DNA of 64,000 nucleotides from CBDCVN01 sp965223585 (lineage in GTDB: Bacteria > Deinococcota > Deinococci > Deinococcales > Trueperaceae): positions 248,001 through 312,000 of the forward strand of contig CBDCWW010000024.1 in assembly GCA_965223585.1 (NCBI GenBank). The letters are read 5' to 3'. A model generated the notes under the pieces. The model did no database searches. It saw only the letters and a program-made list of their open reading frames with translations, and was not told the origin of the DNA. Each line of letters opens with the position of its first letter. Positions within the stretch are counted from its first letter, which is position 1. Of this stretch, positions 25,897 through 34,502 are shown piece after piece. Made by a program: the position numbers and the translations under genes.

Positions 25897-26788
25897 CTGC
25901 GACAAGAAGTCATGTGTACGGCTGTTAAACAGCGAAATTTGAAAGGAAGGAAGCAGATTTAACCGAATGCCCCACCATTCGTACCCTCCCAAGATGTGCA
26001 TCACTGGCAACAGTGTTGTGCAAAGCTCTTGGTAGAATGAAACCCATCATATGAGGAGACTAAGTAGTGATGCAAAGTCAACAACGCTAGTACCGTGCGT
26101 GAGGGAGCTAGGGTTAAGTCATATGGTTAACATAAGTGAAGTGCTGATAAACATCGTGAGTTAGGAACAGCCAAAGGTACTGATAGGCTGTGACCAAAAG
26201 GTACAGGGTTTGGATTACATTCTGAGCGATAATGTAACACAGATGTTAAGCCCTCGGTGGATAGGCACGACCTAAATGACCATAAAGGCGTACACATGAA
26301 ACTCGGTAAGCCTGTATATCTCCCTCTGGGAAAGCTGCCTGTAAAGCGAGCCTATGGACATGCAGGTAAAGGAAGTCGGAGAAAGCGAAAGCTTGTTAGT
26401 AATAGACAAGATAGGGCTGGTGAGAGCCAGAGATACCCAACCCTAAAGGGTGCAGAATTCCGACAGGTCTCAAATGACAAGAAAGTTTGTCAGAAGTTAG
26501 AGGATAGTAGCTAGTGCTGGCGCTTAGAGAAGGAATACCCCAATTAAGAAGAGCTGACGCGCTATCCCCTGTGAAGCGATTATCAACTATGTCGTGGCAT
26601 GAAATAGAATAGCAGAGGAGTAGCAGAGTAGAGCAACAGCTTCAAGTCTAGTATCGTCAAGGTCATTGAATGGCTGAGTGTAACCAACACGTGGTTATGC
26701 TTTATTGAGGCTTGAGCCATATGATGGGAAACTATCAAGTACGGTTCTTAGGGGACGAAAAGCCAGCAATGGCTTTCTGTTACCCGAC
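25897..26788 (+). ncRNA. ORF-less group II intron inserted in attC
   Basis: About 892 nt. Domain V (26714-26747) is a canonical 34-mer: it starts GAGCC, carries the AGC triad, has a GAAA loop closed by GATGG/CTATC, and ends ACGGTTC. Domain VI follows (AAGCCA/TGGCTT stem, unpaired A before CCC) and the 3' end is CCGAC. The 5' end is near CTGCGACAAG, close to GTGCG. No maturase/reverse transcriptase is encoded; the 85-aa ORF inside is spurious. Splicing would need a trans-acting protein. Boundaries are uncertain by about 3 nt. Confidence 0.85.
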
Positions 26789-26884
26789 AAGGTGATGCAC
26801 ACATGAATGGCAAAGTTAAGTTTGGTTTAAGTTGCAGGGGGCTTTAGTGTAGAATGTGCACACCTTAGCTCTGTGCCGTTAAGC
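26789..26884 (+). other. attC site 5, right exon
   Basis: AAGGTGATGCACA ... TGTGCACACCTTAGCTCTG and the core GTTAAGC (26878-26884). The arms match site 4, showing the intron entered a once normal attC. Confidence 0.85.
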
Positions 26885-26892
26885 GTCCACCT

Positions 26893-27330
26893 ATGACTTA
26901 CTCTATTCGTCAAGCAAACGATGCTGATAAAGAACAACTACTTATTCTTACACAATCCTTTCCTTCTTCAACCCCTCCCAATGCGACTGTATTCAAGAAA
27001 ATTTTTGAAGCTAAATTATCAGACCCATCATCTTTTCTTGCGGTGGCTGAGTCTGAATCCACATTACTTGGTTATGTATCTGGGTATCGCCATAACGCCT
27101 TCTATGCCAGTGGTCAAGTCGCTTGGATTGATGAGATTTATGTTCACCCAAATTCTCGTGGTCAAGGACTAGGAGATTCTCTGATAAGCAAATTTGAGAA
27201 TTGGGCATCAAAACATCAGTGTAAACTTGTTGGATTGGCTACTCATGGCGCTCGAGACTTTTATACAAGGTTAGGATACGAATCTATAGCAAGTTACTAC
27301 AAAAAGTATTTGCCTAAGCCGCTTGACTAG
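26893..27330 (+). CDS. GNAT-family N-acetyltransferase
   Basis: 145 aa. Acetyl-CoA-binding motif A is visible as DEIYVHPNSRGQGLGDSLI, with a C-terminal RDFYTRLGYES typical of GNAT enzymes. Substrate unknown; cassette GNATs can act on antibiotics or metabolites. The ATG lies only 8 bases after the core site, and the stop codon lies just inside the next attC, as expected for a cassette gene. Confidence 0.9.
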   Translation: MTYSIRQANDADKEQLLILTQSFPSSTPPNATVFKKIFEAKLSDPSSFLAVAESESTLLGYVSGYRHNAFYASGQVAWIDEIYVHPNSRGQGLGDSLISKFENWASKHQCKLVGLATHGARDFYTRLGYESIASYYKKYLPKPLD

Positions 27331-27433
27331 GCACTGCAGGGGATGTGAACTGTTTCTGCCCTTTGCTGTGTAAACTGTAGTCATGTCCATTATTAACCCG
27401 TTATTCACACCCCTGAGCTTAGTAACGTTAAGC
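27321..27433 (+). other. attC site 6, end of array
   Basis: GCTTGAC (one mismatch) at the left and GTTAAGC at the right; inner arms GCAGGGGATGTGAA and TTCACACCCCTGAG. 113 bp. After it host sequence resumes, with the LolA-like gene ending 34 bases further on. Confidence 0.88.
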
Positions 27434-27467
27434 TCAGCAGCTAATTGCCCCTAGCTTTCAACCATTA

Positions 27468-28250
27468 CTAGTTACAACCACGCTCTAATGCCCTTTGACT
27501 AAAGCAATCTTCATCAACATCCACTCCAAATTTTACATCTTCCATAACTACTATTGTTTCTTCGCCTTCCTCGAGCAAATTAATAATCTCAATATAAGTA
27601 GGCATATAAAGATCCCCTGATTCAGTGTAGTCAGAGAAAATCATGCTCCTTACAGGTTGCTCACGCTGGTCGTAATAAAGATACTCTAAAGGGCGATAGC
27701 CATTTTGCCTATCCGCTAGGAGAACCACTTTACCATAGGGAGTAGGTGCTAGCTCTGCAGGAATTAAGGTAAGCTCAATAGTATCTTCACTCTCAGCAGT
27801 AATCTCTGCAGTATAGTCTTCTTCAAGGTCACGCCCACTAATATCATTGTAAGACAAGTCTGAGCCTAGAAAACTATCATTACGACCGCTTGGCGGCAAG
27901 CGTAGTACACGCTTTAAACGAGGGTTAAAAAGATAAAGGTTATCACCATCTTGTAAAAAAGCTGTGCCTGCATCACGTGAAGGGGCAATTACATGAATAA
28001 GGCCACGTTCCTCACCATCACCTACAGACTCTATTGCAAATTCTTTGTCGTCCTTATCAGGGCGAACAACAGTCATAGTAATTTCCATACTGACTGTTTG
28101 GCCTCCTCGTTGTGAATCAACAATAATATCTAAAATTTCTTCTGCAGTAACTTCTTCAGCAGCAACGTCTAAAATTTCTTCTGCAGTAGTTTCTTGGGCA
28201 AAGGCAAAAGTTAATACTAATAAAATAATTAAACTCAAAAGCTTTTTCAT
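27468..28250 (-). CDS. Outer-membrane lipoprotein-sorting (LolA-like) protein
   Basis: 260 aa with a cleavable signal peptide (MKKLLSLIILLVLTFAFAQ). After an acidic spacer that repeats AEEILD, the mature part has features of the COG2834/DUF4292-type lipoprotein carriers: LYLFNPRLKRVLRLPPSGRN, GSDLSYNDISGRDLEEDY and PYGKVVLLADRQNGYRPLEY. Periplasmic. It follows an FtsX-type permease gene on the same strand, the usual pairing in envelope lipid or lipoprotein transport. Ends close to the integron array. Confidence 0.85.
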   Translation of the reverse strand: MKKLLSLIILLVLTFAFAQETTAEEILDVAAEEVTAEEILDIIVDSQRGGQTVSMEITMTVVRPDKDDKEFAIESVGDGEERGLIHVIAPSRDAGTAFLQDGDNLYLFNPRLKRVLRLPPSGRNDSFLGSDLSYNDISGRDLEEDYTAEITAESEDTIELTLIPAELAPTPYGKVVLLADRQNGYRPLEYLYYDQREQPVRSMIFSDYTESGDLYMPTYIEIINLLEEGEETIVVMEDVKFGVDVDEDCFSQRALERGCN

Positions 28251-28364
28251 AAAAAACCTCCAAAAGGGTATTTCTTTCGGTAATTGACAGCAAATACTTT
28301 AGGAGCGCAAGTAAGTACTTGCTTGCAAATATAGTTTAAAGCCACCTGAAATGTTTGTCAAGGA

Positions 28365-29585
28365 CTATTCCGCTCGCATGGCTTTAGCAGGGTTCATACT
28401 TGCTACTTTTCTTGCTGGGGCTAAAAGCGCAAAAATAGCAGCAAAAACAATGGTGGCAGCAGCATAAAGAATGTAAATGAGCTTATTAGCGGTGTACATT
28501 TCTTCTCCAAAGCCAAAATCGGCAAAGGTTTCTACAGTTGCAGCAAAAAGTGCTCCAAAGATATTCTTGACACTAAAAAGCCACGTAAGACTGTAGCCAA
28601 ATACCAAACCAATTAACCAACCTACTAAAGTAGCAATGATAGCTTCTAACATCACCATTACAGCTAACTTAGGTGGGGAAACACCAATAGCTCCCATCAT
28701 ACCAAATTCTCGAGACCTCTCTAAAACACTGACAAAAAGCGTACTTGTTACAGCTAGTGCTGCAAAAATGGCAAAAAGAATACCAATAGGCACCATCTGT
28801 ACTCTGTTAGCATCAAGCATCTTATTCATTTCGCCCATAAGTGCTGTTATGCCATAAATCTCTATATCTGCATAATTTTCAAGGACAGGAACAACTCTTG
28901 TAGCTACAACATCTTCTTTACCTCTAGCAATATCTAGAGCCACAGCAGTAGCGGTGTCCACACCTGTTAGTTGCTTTGCAGCATCAATATGAATAAGAAC
29001 AGTAGTTTGGTCTAGATCTGCTACATTAGCATCCACTACTCCCACCAAGATAAAGCCTGCTGCTTGAGCACCTGCTAAAGAGGAAACATCAAGAGCTACA
29101 CGCTCACCTAAGCGCACATCTAAACGTTCTGCTAAGCCTTCTCCTAATACTATCTGGCCCCTAGTTTCTAACATATTTCCTTTACTCAACTTGCTAGGTA
29201 GGTTACTAACGGTAGGTTCTAACTCAGGGACAACACCACGGATCATGACATTTTCTGAGGTGTAAGCAGAACGGAGTAAGCCGAAAAGCTCGAGCCGGGG
29301 CGCTACCTCACTAACGCCACTAACTGCTTTAACCTCATCAACAAAATCTAGTGTGGGCAAAGCATTTTCAGGATCAGGATCATCTTGATAAGCTTTAGTA
29401 GTAATCAAAGCTGGTGCTTGAATAAATCGTGCTTGATTAGTTATTAAAGATTCATTCTGCCCATCTGTCATACCCCAAAAAAAGACAGTTGATAAAGAAG
29501 CATAAGCTACAACAATGATAAGTAGCGTGGTACGACGCTTTTGCCGCCAAACATTACGCCAAGCTAACTTAAAAATAGTACTCAT
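28365..29585 (-). CDS. ABC transporter permease, FtsX/LolC type
   Basis: 406 aa. One N-terminal TM (RTTLLIIVVAYASLSTVFFW), a large periplasmic MacB-like core domain, then three C-terminal TM segments (GILFAIFAALAVTSTLFVSV, about 320-345, and 370-395), ending KVASMNPAKAMRAE. It probably moves a lipoprotein or lipid to the LolA-like partner encoded 114 bp downstream. No ATPase gene is next to it in this window. Confidence 0.88.
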   Translation of the reverse strand: MSTIFKLAWRNVWRQKRRTTLLIIVVAYASLSTVFFWGMTDGQNESLITNQARFIQAPALITTKAYQDDPDPENALPTLDFVDEVKAVSGVSEVAPRLELFGLLRSAYTSENVMIRGVVPELEPTVSNLPSKLSKGNMLETRGQIVLGEGLAERLDVRLGERVALDVSSLAGAQAAGFILVGVVDANVADLDQTTVLIHIDAAKQLTGVDTATAVALDIARGKEDVVATRVVPVLENYADIEIYGITALMGEMNKMLDANRVQMVPIGILFAIFAALAVTSTLFVSVLERSREFGMMGAIGVSPPKLAVMVMLEAIIATLVGWLIGLVFGYSLTWLFSVKNIFGALFAATVETFADFGFGEEMYTANKLIYILYAAATIVFAAIFALLAPARKVASMNPAKAMRAE

Positions 29586-29711
29586 AAGTTTTAGTTTAAT
29601 TACTTGCTATTAGAATATTATAGTGACGGAAAAATGAAAAGTCTTGGCAACTTACTGTATGCTTCTAGAGGAAGATTTGGGTAGCTTCTTAACCATTGTA
29701 GAATTGACAAT

Positions 29712-30392
29712 ATGGAAAATATTGTTGTTATTACTGGTGCAGGAATTAGTGCTGAAAGCGGCATAGAAACTTTCAGAGGTCAAAAAGGGTTGTGGAATAA
29801 ACATAGGATAGAAGATGTTGCCTCTCCAGAAGGTTGGGAAAGAGATAAACATTTGGTTTTAGACTTCTACAATAAACGTAGACGGGAAGTACTATCTGTA
29901 AAACCAAACTTAGCACATAAAGCCTTAGTTGAGTTAGAGAGCAAATATAATGTTACTGTTGTAACACAAAATATTGATAATCTACATGAAAAGGCCGGAT
30001 CAAGACAAGTGCTTCATATACACGGTGAAATTATGAAATCTAGGAGTTCAACAGATCCTGAACTAATATATGACACTCAGGGTAATGACATTAAGTTAGG
30101 GGACAAATGTGAAAAAGGAAGCCAGTTAAGACCCCATGTTGTTTGGTTTGGTGAACAGGTTCCTTTATATGAAAAGGCATTAGAAATTGTAAATGCTGCA
30201 AGTAAATTATTGGTTGTAGGAACGTCTTTATCTGTTTATCCTGCTGCCTCGCTGATAAATGAGGCAAAAGAAAATTCAGAAATTGTTATTGTTGATCACT
30301 CAATTACGTTCATGAATAATAAAGTGCGTGTTATAAATAAGAAGGCTACAGTAGGTGTTCCCGAAGTAGTATCTAAATGGTTAAATTCATGA
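29712..30392 (+). CDS. Sir2-family NAD-dependent deacylase
   Basis: 226 aa: ITGAGISAESGIETFR (NAD), TQNIDNLHEKAG, HIHGE (catalytic His) and the C-terminal GTSLSVYPAASL. The zinc-binding CxxC pairs of most sirtuins are absent; only one Cys is seen in this region (DKCEKGSQLRPHVVWFGE), a known zinc-less bacterial variant. Its stop overlaps the start of an SMI1-like gene (ATGA). It may deacylate cytosolic proteins; defence roles of Sir2 domains are known, but nothing here shows one. Confidence 0.9.
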   Translation: MENIVVITGAGISAESGIETFRGQKGLWNKHRIEDVASPEGWERDKHLVLDFYNKRRREVLSVKPNLAHKALVELESKYNVTVVTQNIDNLHEKAGSRQVLHIHGEIMKSRSSTDPELIYDTQGNDIKLGDKCEKGSQLRPHVVWFGEQVPLYEKALEIVNAASKLLVVGTSLSVYPAASLINEAKENSEIVIVDHSITFMNNKVRVINKKATVGVPEVVSKWLNS

Positions 30393-30752
30393 CTGAAAGC
30401 GATTTAAATCTTATTGAGGAAGAACTCGAGCTAAAACTACCCTCAACATATCGTAATGTTATGCTTGACTTCCCCATTCCAGCGTGTGTAGGCAACGATG
30501 ACACTGAACTTTGGGACAACGCAAAAAGGCTTGTTTCTGAAAACAAGGAGCTTCGTAAGGGCATGCCGGGCGGTGTAAAACCTTGGCCCAACCACTTTTT
30601 CTGTTTAGGTGGTGCTGGATCTGGTTGTGTATACGCTCTGGATTTGCGAAAGCCTGATCCACCAGTTTGGTGGGTGGACCATTGCCACCTTGATTTGGAA
30701 AGTAGCGGTGAGGACACACCAAAGTTTTCAGATTGGGTAGACAATTACATTA
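30389..30752 (+). pseudogene. SMI1/KNR4 (SUKH) protein gene, 5' part, cut by IS5 element
   Basis: SUKH-domain start: ESDLNLIEEELELKLPSTYR, FFCLGGAGSGCVYALDLRK and WVDNYI. The ATG at 30389 overlaps the sirtuin stop by 4 nt. After NYI the frame enters the IS inverted repeat and stops artificially at 30769. Excising the IS with one TA joins it in frame to 31756-31934. SUKH proteins are often immunity proteins. Confidence 0.75.
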
Positions 30753-31753
30753 GAGTTGTTCGGAAATAGAGAGGCATGCTAAAATAGCAGTCACCATGGC
30801 AGCTTTTAATACAAGAAGTGACAGACAAGTGAGAGCTTTGACAGGCTTGCCTGAAGAAAAGATTGATGAGTTAGCATCAACCTTTGAACAAGCCTACGAA
30901 GAGCAAAGTCAGAAAGATTATGAAGAACAACAGGCTAATGGAAAAAGGGAACGATCTCTTGGTGGGGGAAGAAAAAGTAAACTTTCCTCTGCTAAACATA
31001 AGCTTGAATTTATCCTTTACTACCTCAAAAGCTATCCTACCCTTGATGAATTAGCAGAAAAGTTTGATATGGCTCGTTCTAGTGCACATTACTGGGTACA
31101 CAAACTACTGCCAATTCTCTCTGCAGCGTTGGCAAAATTAGGGATGTTGCCTAAACGAGAATTCAGTACACCAGAAGAATTAAAAGAAGCACTTGAAGAA
31201 GCACGAAAAATATTAATAGATGCTACAGAGAGGAAGCATAGACGACCTAGTAAAGATGAAGAGCAAAAAGAGCTATATAGTGGAAAGAAGAAGCGACACA
31301 CAGTAAAAAACACAGTGATAGCAACAGGAGAAAGGATAATAATCTATGTAGGAAAGACATTTGCTGGGCGAAGGCATGATTATGGGATGTTCAAAGAAGA
31401 ATTCCCACCTGAGGAGGGATGGCTAAAAGGAGAAGGTAAAAGAGCGAAGCTAGACTCAGGATATCAAGGGATAAACAAGGACTATGGAATAGAAGCAGAG
31501 ATACCGTACAAGAAGCCGAGGAAGAGTAAAAAGAATCCTAACCCTCAATTAACAAAAGCAGAAAAAGCAAGGAACAAAGCACTAAGTAAAGCAAGGGTAT
31601 ATGTTGAACATGCAATAGGAGGAATGAAACGCTTTAATATATTAGTGCATGCCTTTCGGAATCGCAAAGCAGGGTTTATAGATAGCGTTATTGCTGTTTG
31701 TGGTGGGCTTTGGAATTTCTTGATTATGTGAATTATTTATTTCCGAACAACTC
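30753..31753 (+). mobile_element. IS5-type element (1001 bp)
   Basis: Perfect 16-bp inverted ends GAGTTGTTCGGAAATA, flanked by TA at 30751-30752 and 31754-31755. One transposase gene. It interrupts the SMI1-like gene. Confidence 0.88.
30796..31731 (+). CDS. IS5-type transposase (DDE_4 core)
   Basis: 311 aa. An N-terminal HTH (TLDELAEKFDMARSSAHYWV) is followed by a DDE core: LIDATERKHRRP (D), KLDSGYQGI (D) and ARVYVEHAIGGMKRFNIL (E). Matches IS5-group transposases with an N-terminal HTH_Tnp_4 domain. Intact. Confidence 0.9.
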   Translation: MAAFNTRSDRQVRALTGLPEEKIDELASTFEQAYEEQSQKDYEEQQANGKRERSLGGGRKSKLSSAKHKLEFILYYLKSYPTLDELAEKFDMARSSAHYWVHKLLPILSAALAKLGMLPKREFSTPEELKEALEEARKILIDATERKHRRPSKDEEQKELYSGKKKRHTVKNTVIATGERIIIYVGKTFAGRRHDYGMFKEEFPPEEGWLKGEGKRAKLDSGYQGINKDYGIEAEIPYKKPRKSKKNPNPQLTKAEKARNKALSKARVYVEHAIGGMKRFNILVHAFRNRKAGFIDSVIAVCGGLWNFLIM

Positions 31754-31755
31754 TA

Positions 31756-31934
31756 TTAAAGATCTTCTTAGTGATTTAGAAGCTGAAGGCATTGATCCTA
31801 ATGCTACTCCCAAAGAACGTGATAGAATCGAAAAGAAAAATGCTAAAGATGGTTGTATTGTGATCTTTTTACTGATAGCATTAATTACAATTTTCTTTCT
31901 AATAGCATTTGCAATCACCAAGTGGATAATCTAG
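31756..31934 (+). pseudogene. SMI1/KNR4 protein gene, 3' part with membrane tail
   Basis: Continues the interrupted gene as IKDLLSDLEAEGIDPN, then ERDRIEKKNAKDGC and a strong TM segment (IVIFLLIALITIFFLIAFAI). The intact protein would be a SUKH domain tethered to the membrane by its C-terminus, which is unusual. The alternative is that this is a separate small gene that lost its start. Confidence 0.6.
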
Positions 31935-31975
31935 CTTTTTAAGGCTCCTGCTCTTAGCGGTGAAAGGAAATAATT

Positions 31976-32377
31976 ATGGTTTTTTTAAAAGAGTTCAAAG
32001 AATTTGCAGTTAAGGGAAATGTAGTCGATATGGCTGTTGGTATTATAATTGGTGCTGCATTTGGCCAAATTGTCTCATCTTTTGTTGATGACATAATAAC
32101 GCCCCCCATTGGAGTGTTACTAGGTGGGGTTGATTTCTCTAATTTGGCTATGACTTTACAAAAAGTAGCTGGAAATGTGCCTGCTGTCACACTTAACTAT
32201 GGAAAATTTATTCAAACGGTTGTTGACTTCACAATCATTGCCTTTGCAATATTTATTGCTGTAAAGTTAATTAATAACCTTAAAAGACAAGAGGAAGAAA
32301 CACCTGCAACGCCACCAAAACCATCAAATGCAGAAGTTTTGCTTGCTGAAATTCGCAACTTACTTAAAGCAAAGTAG
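31976..32377 (+). CDS. mscL: Large-conductance mechanosensitive channel MscL
   Basis: 133 aa. An N-terminal amphipathic FLKEFKEFAVKGNVVDMAVG and TM1 (VGIIIGAAFGQIVSSFV), TM2 (FTIIAFAIFIAVKLINNL), and a C-terminal helix LAEIRNLLKAK. Releases osmolytes on hypo-osmotic shock from the inner membrane. GAAAGGAAATAATT precedes the ATG. Single-gene unit. Confidence 0.96.
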   Translation: MVFLKEFKEFAVKGNVVDMAVGIIIGAAFGQIVSSFVDDIITPPIGVLLGGVDFSNLAMTLQKVAGNVPAVTLNYGKFIQTVVDFTIIAFAIFIAVKLINNLKRQEEETPATPPKPSNAEVLLAEIRNLLKAK

Positions 32378-32468
32378 ATAAATTGTTTTCTTAACACAGA
32401 TAGTGCTCTTCCATATACTTCTAGCAATTTGCTTATGAGCATTTGTATTCATCAAGAAGATATATGCT

Positions 32469-33431
32469 ATGAATATTTTCGATGTTTTAAGTCGTGGAAA
32501 GTCTAGGCTACATGAACCTAGTATTTCTGCAATGCTAGGTTACCTTCTCAACTCAAAAGAAGATCATGGTTTAAGTGATACATTACTTAGACGTTTTCTT
32601 GAGGTTATTAATGCTGAAAGTTCAAAAAGACTTTTTGATGATCTACTCGAGCGTCCTTTTATAAATGCAGACATATTTCTAGAAGATCCTTACTTGCTAA
32701 ATGATAGGCGTAATGACATAGACATTCGCATGACACTCTACGATAAAACAGAGACTACAGAAATTTGCCGAATTGTCATAGAAAATAAAATTAGGCCAAG
32801 TGCTGCACAGCCTGAGCAACTAAAATCTTATTATCTTGCGGTCTCTGCAGACGAAGATGTAAAAATGGCAAATTGTCCCATCGTTATGGTATTTTTGACT
32901 CCTGATTCTGAAAAGTCAGGTTTGCATGAAGAATATAAAAATCTTTCCTCTGAAGTTCTCGGAAATGATATTAAGATTTGGCTTTATTGGACAAGTAAAA
33001 TGTCTACCCATAAATCAATTACATTTTTGTTGCGTGATATTCTCGAGCGAGAGCAAAAAGCTGAGATTAATCCTATTAACGAATATCTTCGTCAAACAAT
33101 AAAGGCATTTGTCCATCATATTGATATTAAAGTAAGGGAAAGCACCGCTGGTAAAACTAGAAGAACAGAATCTATTGGCGATATTCTTGAAGAAGTGCAA
33201 GTAACCATAGAGAATATTAACTATCGTTTACTGCGAAGGAATAGTGGGCAAATTGAAATTTTTGATATTGAAAAGGATGAAAAGCAAGCAGCAAAACCAT
33301 TACTTAGAAAAATTATAGCTGCTTATAATTTAGATGTGCAGCTTCAAAATGAAGCAAGCAAAGATCTTAATACACAACAACTGGGTAAACGAGTTATCAA
33401 AATTCTTAGTAAAAGTAAAAGCTTTACCTAA
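32469..33431 (+). CDS. PD-(D/E)XK nuclease-superfamily protein
   Basis: 320 aa. The N-terminal RLHEPSISAMLGYLL supplies the first acidic helix. The core motif is NDIDIRMTL followed by CRIVIENKIRPSAAQPEQL (D...E-x-K), as in the PD-(D/E)XK family; a Gln lies shortly after. The C-terminal half has no recognised domain. Likely a nuclease of unknown target, possibly defence- or repair-related; no partner gene is seen. Confidence 0.75.
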   Translation: MNIFDVLSRGKSRLHEPSISAMLGYLLNSKEDHGLSDTLLRRFLEVINAESSKRLFDDLLERPFINADIFLEDPYLLNDRRNDIDIRMTLYDKTETTEICRIVIENKIRPSAAQPEQLKSYYLAVSADEDVKMANCPIVMVFLTPDSEKSGLHEEYKNLSSEVLGNDIKIWLYWTSKMSTHKSITFLLRDILEREQKAEINPINEYLRQTIKAFVHHIDIKVRESTAGKTRRTESIGDILEEVQVTIENINYRLLRRNSGQIEIFDIEKDEKQAAKPLLRKIIAAYNLDVQLQNEASKDLNTQQLGKRVIKILSKSKSFT

Positions 33432-33460
33432 CTTTGTAATACAAATAAGAAGCCGAATTG

Positions 33461-33532
33461 TTTAAAATTGATTTGAGGATAATAATGGATAGATTGTTTA
33501 AAATTGATTTGAGGATAATAATGGATAGAAAG
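33461..33532 (+). repeat. 36-bp tandem duplication of a translation start region
   Basis: The unit (beginning TTTAAAATTGATTTGAGGAT and continuing through ATGGATAGA) occurs twice head to tail. Each copy contains GAGGAT and an ATG (33485, 33521), and the two ATGs are in frame. Confidence 0.85.
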
Positions 33533-34210
33533 AAAATAGTATTAACAGTCACCTTTACAATTTTATTATGTATTTTAATAGCATGTTCTAGCAGCAATAG
33601 TAATGCAAATGATTGCTCTTCTCAAGGTAATTCAGCCACTTATCAAGTTAGTTTTACTAGTACATGGAGTGCAGCTACTCACCCTCAAGATTTCCCTGCT
33701 AACCCTCACTTTTCTGGTTTGATTGGAGCCACTCATAATAATAATGTGACCTTTTGGGAAGCGGGAGAGCTAGCTTCTGCAGGAATTAAGAATATGGCGG
33801 AAACTGGTAGTAAGGCTCCGCTGACCAGTGAAATTGCTGCTGCCATTACAGCTGGAACTACTAACAAGGAAATTTCAGGTGGGGGCATTGGTACTTCACC
33901 GGGCAGCATTACTGTAAATGCTAAAGTTACCCCTGATTTTCCTTTAGTTACCTTGGTTTCTATGTTAGCCCCCAGTCCAGATTGGTTCGTTGGAATCTCA
34001 GGATTTAATCTATGTGAAAATGATAAATGGGTAGAAAATAAAGTTGCAACTTTATACCCCTATGACGCTGGTACAGATTCTGGGGAAAGTTATACTTCAG
34101 CAAATAGTATTACTAATCCTCCAGAAAACATTTCCCGCATAGAAGCTGGCGTCCTTGCTGTAGGGGGACAAGCTACAACAGTAGGTACATTTACATTCAC
34201 CCGTCAATAA
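33521..34210 (+). CDS. Spondin-domain lipoprotein
   Basis: 229 aa from the second ATG. Signal peptide with lipobox (LLCILIAC). The mature part is a Spondin_N domain: YQVSFTSTWSAATHPQDFP, HFSGLIGATHNNNVTFWEAG, APSPDWFVGISGFNLC and YDAGTDSGESYTS. Anchored to a membrane, probably outer or periplasmic. The duplicated start region allows an N-terminal extension of 12 residues, but that would spoil the signal peptide, so the second start is preferred. Confidence 0.85.
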   Translation: MDRKKIVLTVTFTILLCILIACSSSNSNANDCSSQGNSATYQVSFTSTWSAATHPQDFPANPHFSGLIGATHNNNVTFWEAGELASAGIKNMAETGSKAPLTSEIAAAITAGTTNKEISGGGIGTSPGSITVNAKVTPDFPLVTLVSMLAPSPDWFVGISGFNLCENDKWVENKVATLYPYDAGTDSGESYTSANSITNPPENISRIEAGVLAVGGQATTVGTFTFTRQ

Positions 34211-34315
34211 ATAGAATAGGTATAAACATACAAATTGACCTACCTAATTATTTCTGCGCTGCTTATAAAGTACCATGTAGTAAATGAAAAACTGTTATAG
34301 AATTCGTTTTGTAGT

Positions 34316-34333
34316 GGTTCAAAATTTTGAACC
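34316..34333. repeat. Perfect 18-bp palindrome
   Basis: GGTTCAAAATTTTGAACC, in the gap between the spondin lipoprotein and the CcbP-like gene. It could be an operator or terminator stem. The rest of 34211-34502 shows nothing else. Confidence 0.5.
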
Positions 34334-34502
34334 CTTCATTCACAGCATTCCCTTTACTCTATTCCTTTCACTATGCTTTAAGACAGGCAAAGTTAAGAGT
34401 AAAGCCACAAAATTTATAATAGGATTTTTATAGATTTGAGCACACATTCAAGTTTGTCTACTTTTTTTAGTGGCTCAAGAAAAAGAAGGTTGGTTTTTGA
34501 GA

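Larger units (their letters stand above)
21276..27433 (+). other. Integron gene-cassette array without integrase (CALIN-like)
   Basis: Short genes, nearly all on the plus strand, are separated by imperfectly palindromic 111-114 bp sites that begin R-YYY-AAC and end GTTRRRY, the attC hallmarks. Core sites lie at 21276, 21725, 22658, 23342, 24104, 25020, 26878 and 27427. No tyrosine integrase was found in the window. Cassette genes look like typical accessory functions, and a LolA-like host gene resumes directly after the last site. Confidence 0.9.

Noticed and set aside
26257..26514. 85-aa ORF inside the group II intron
   Set aside because: It has no reverse transcriptase or maturase motifs and lies in the structured intron core; treated as spurious.
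31698..31934. 78-aa ORF with its own start
   Set aside because: Its first ~19 codons lie in the IS5-type element end; the true sequence begins after the IS as the tail of the SMI1-like gene.
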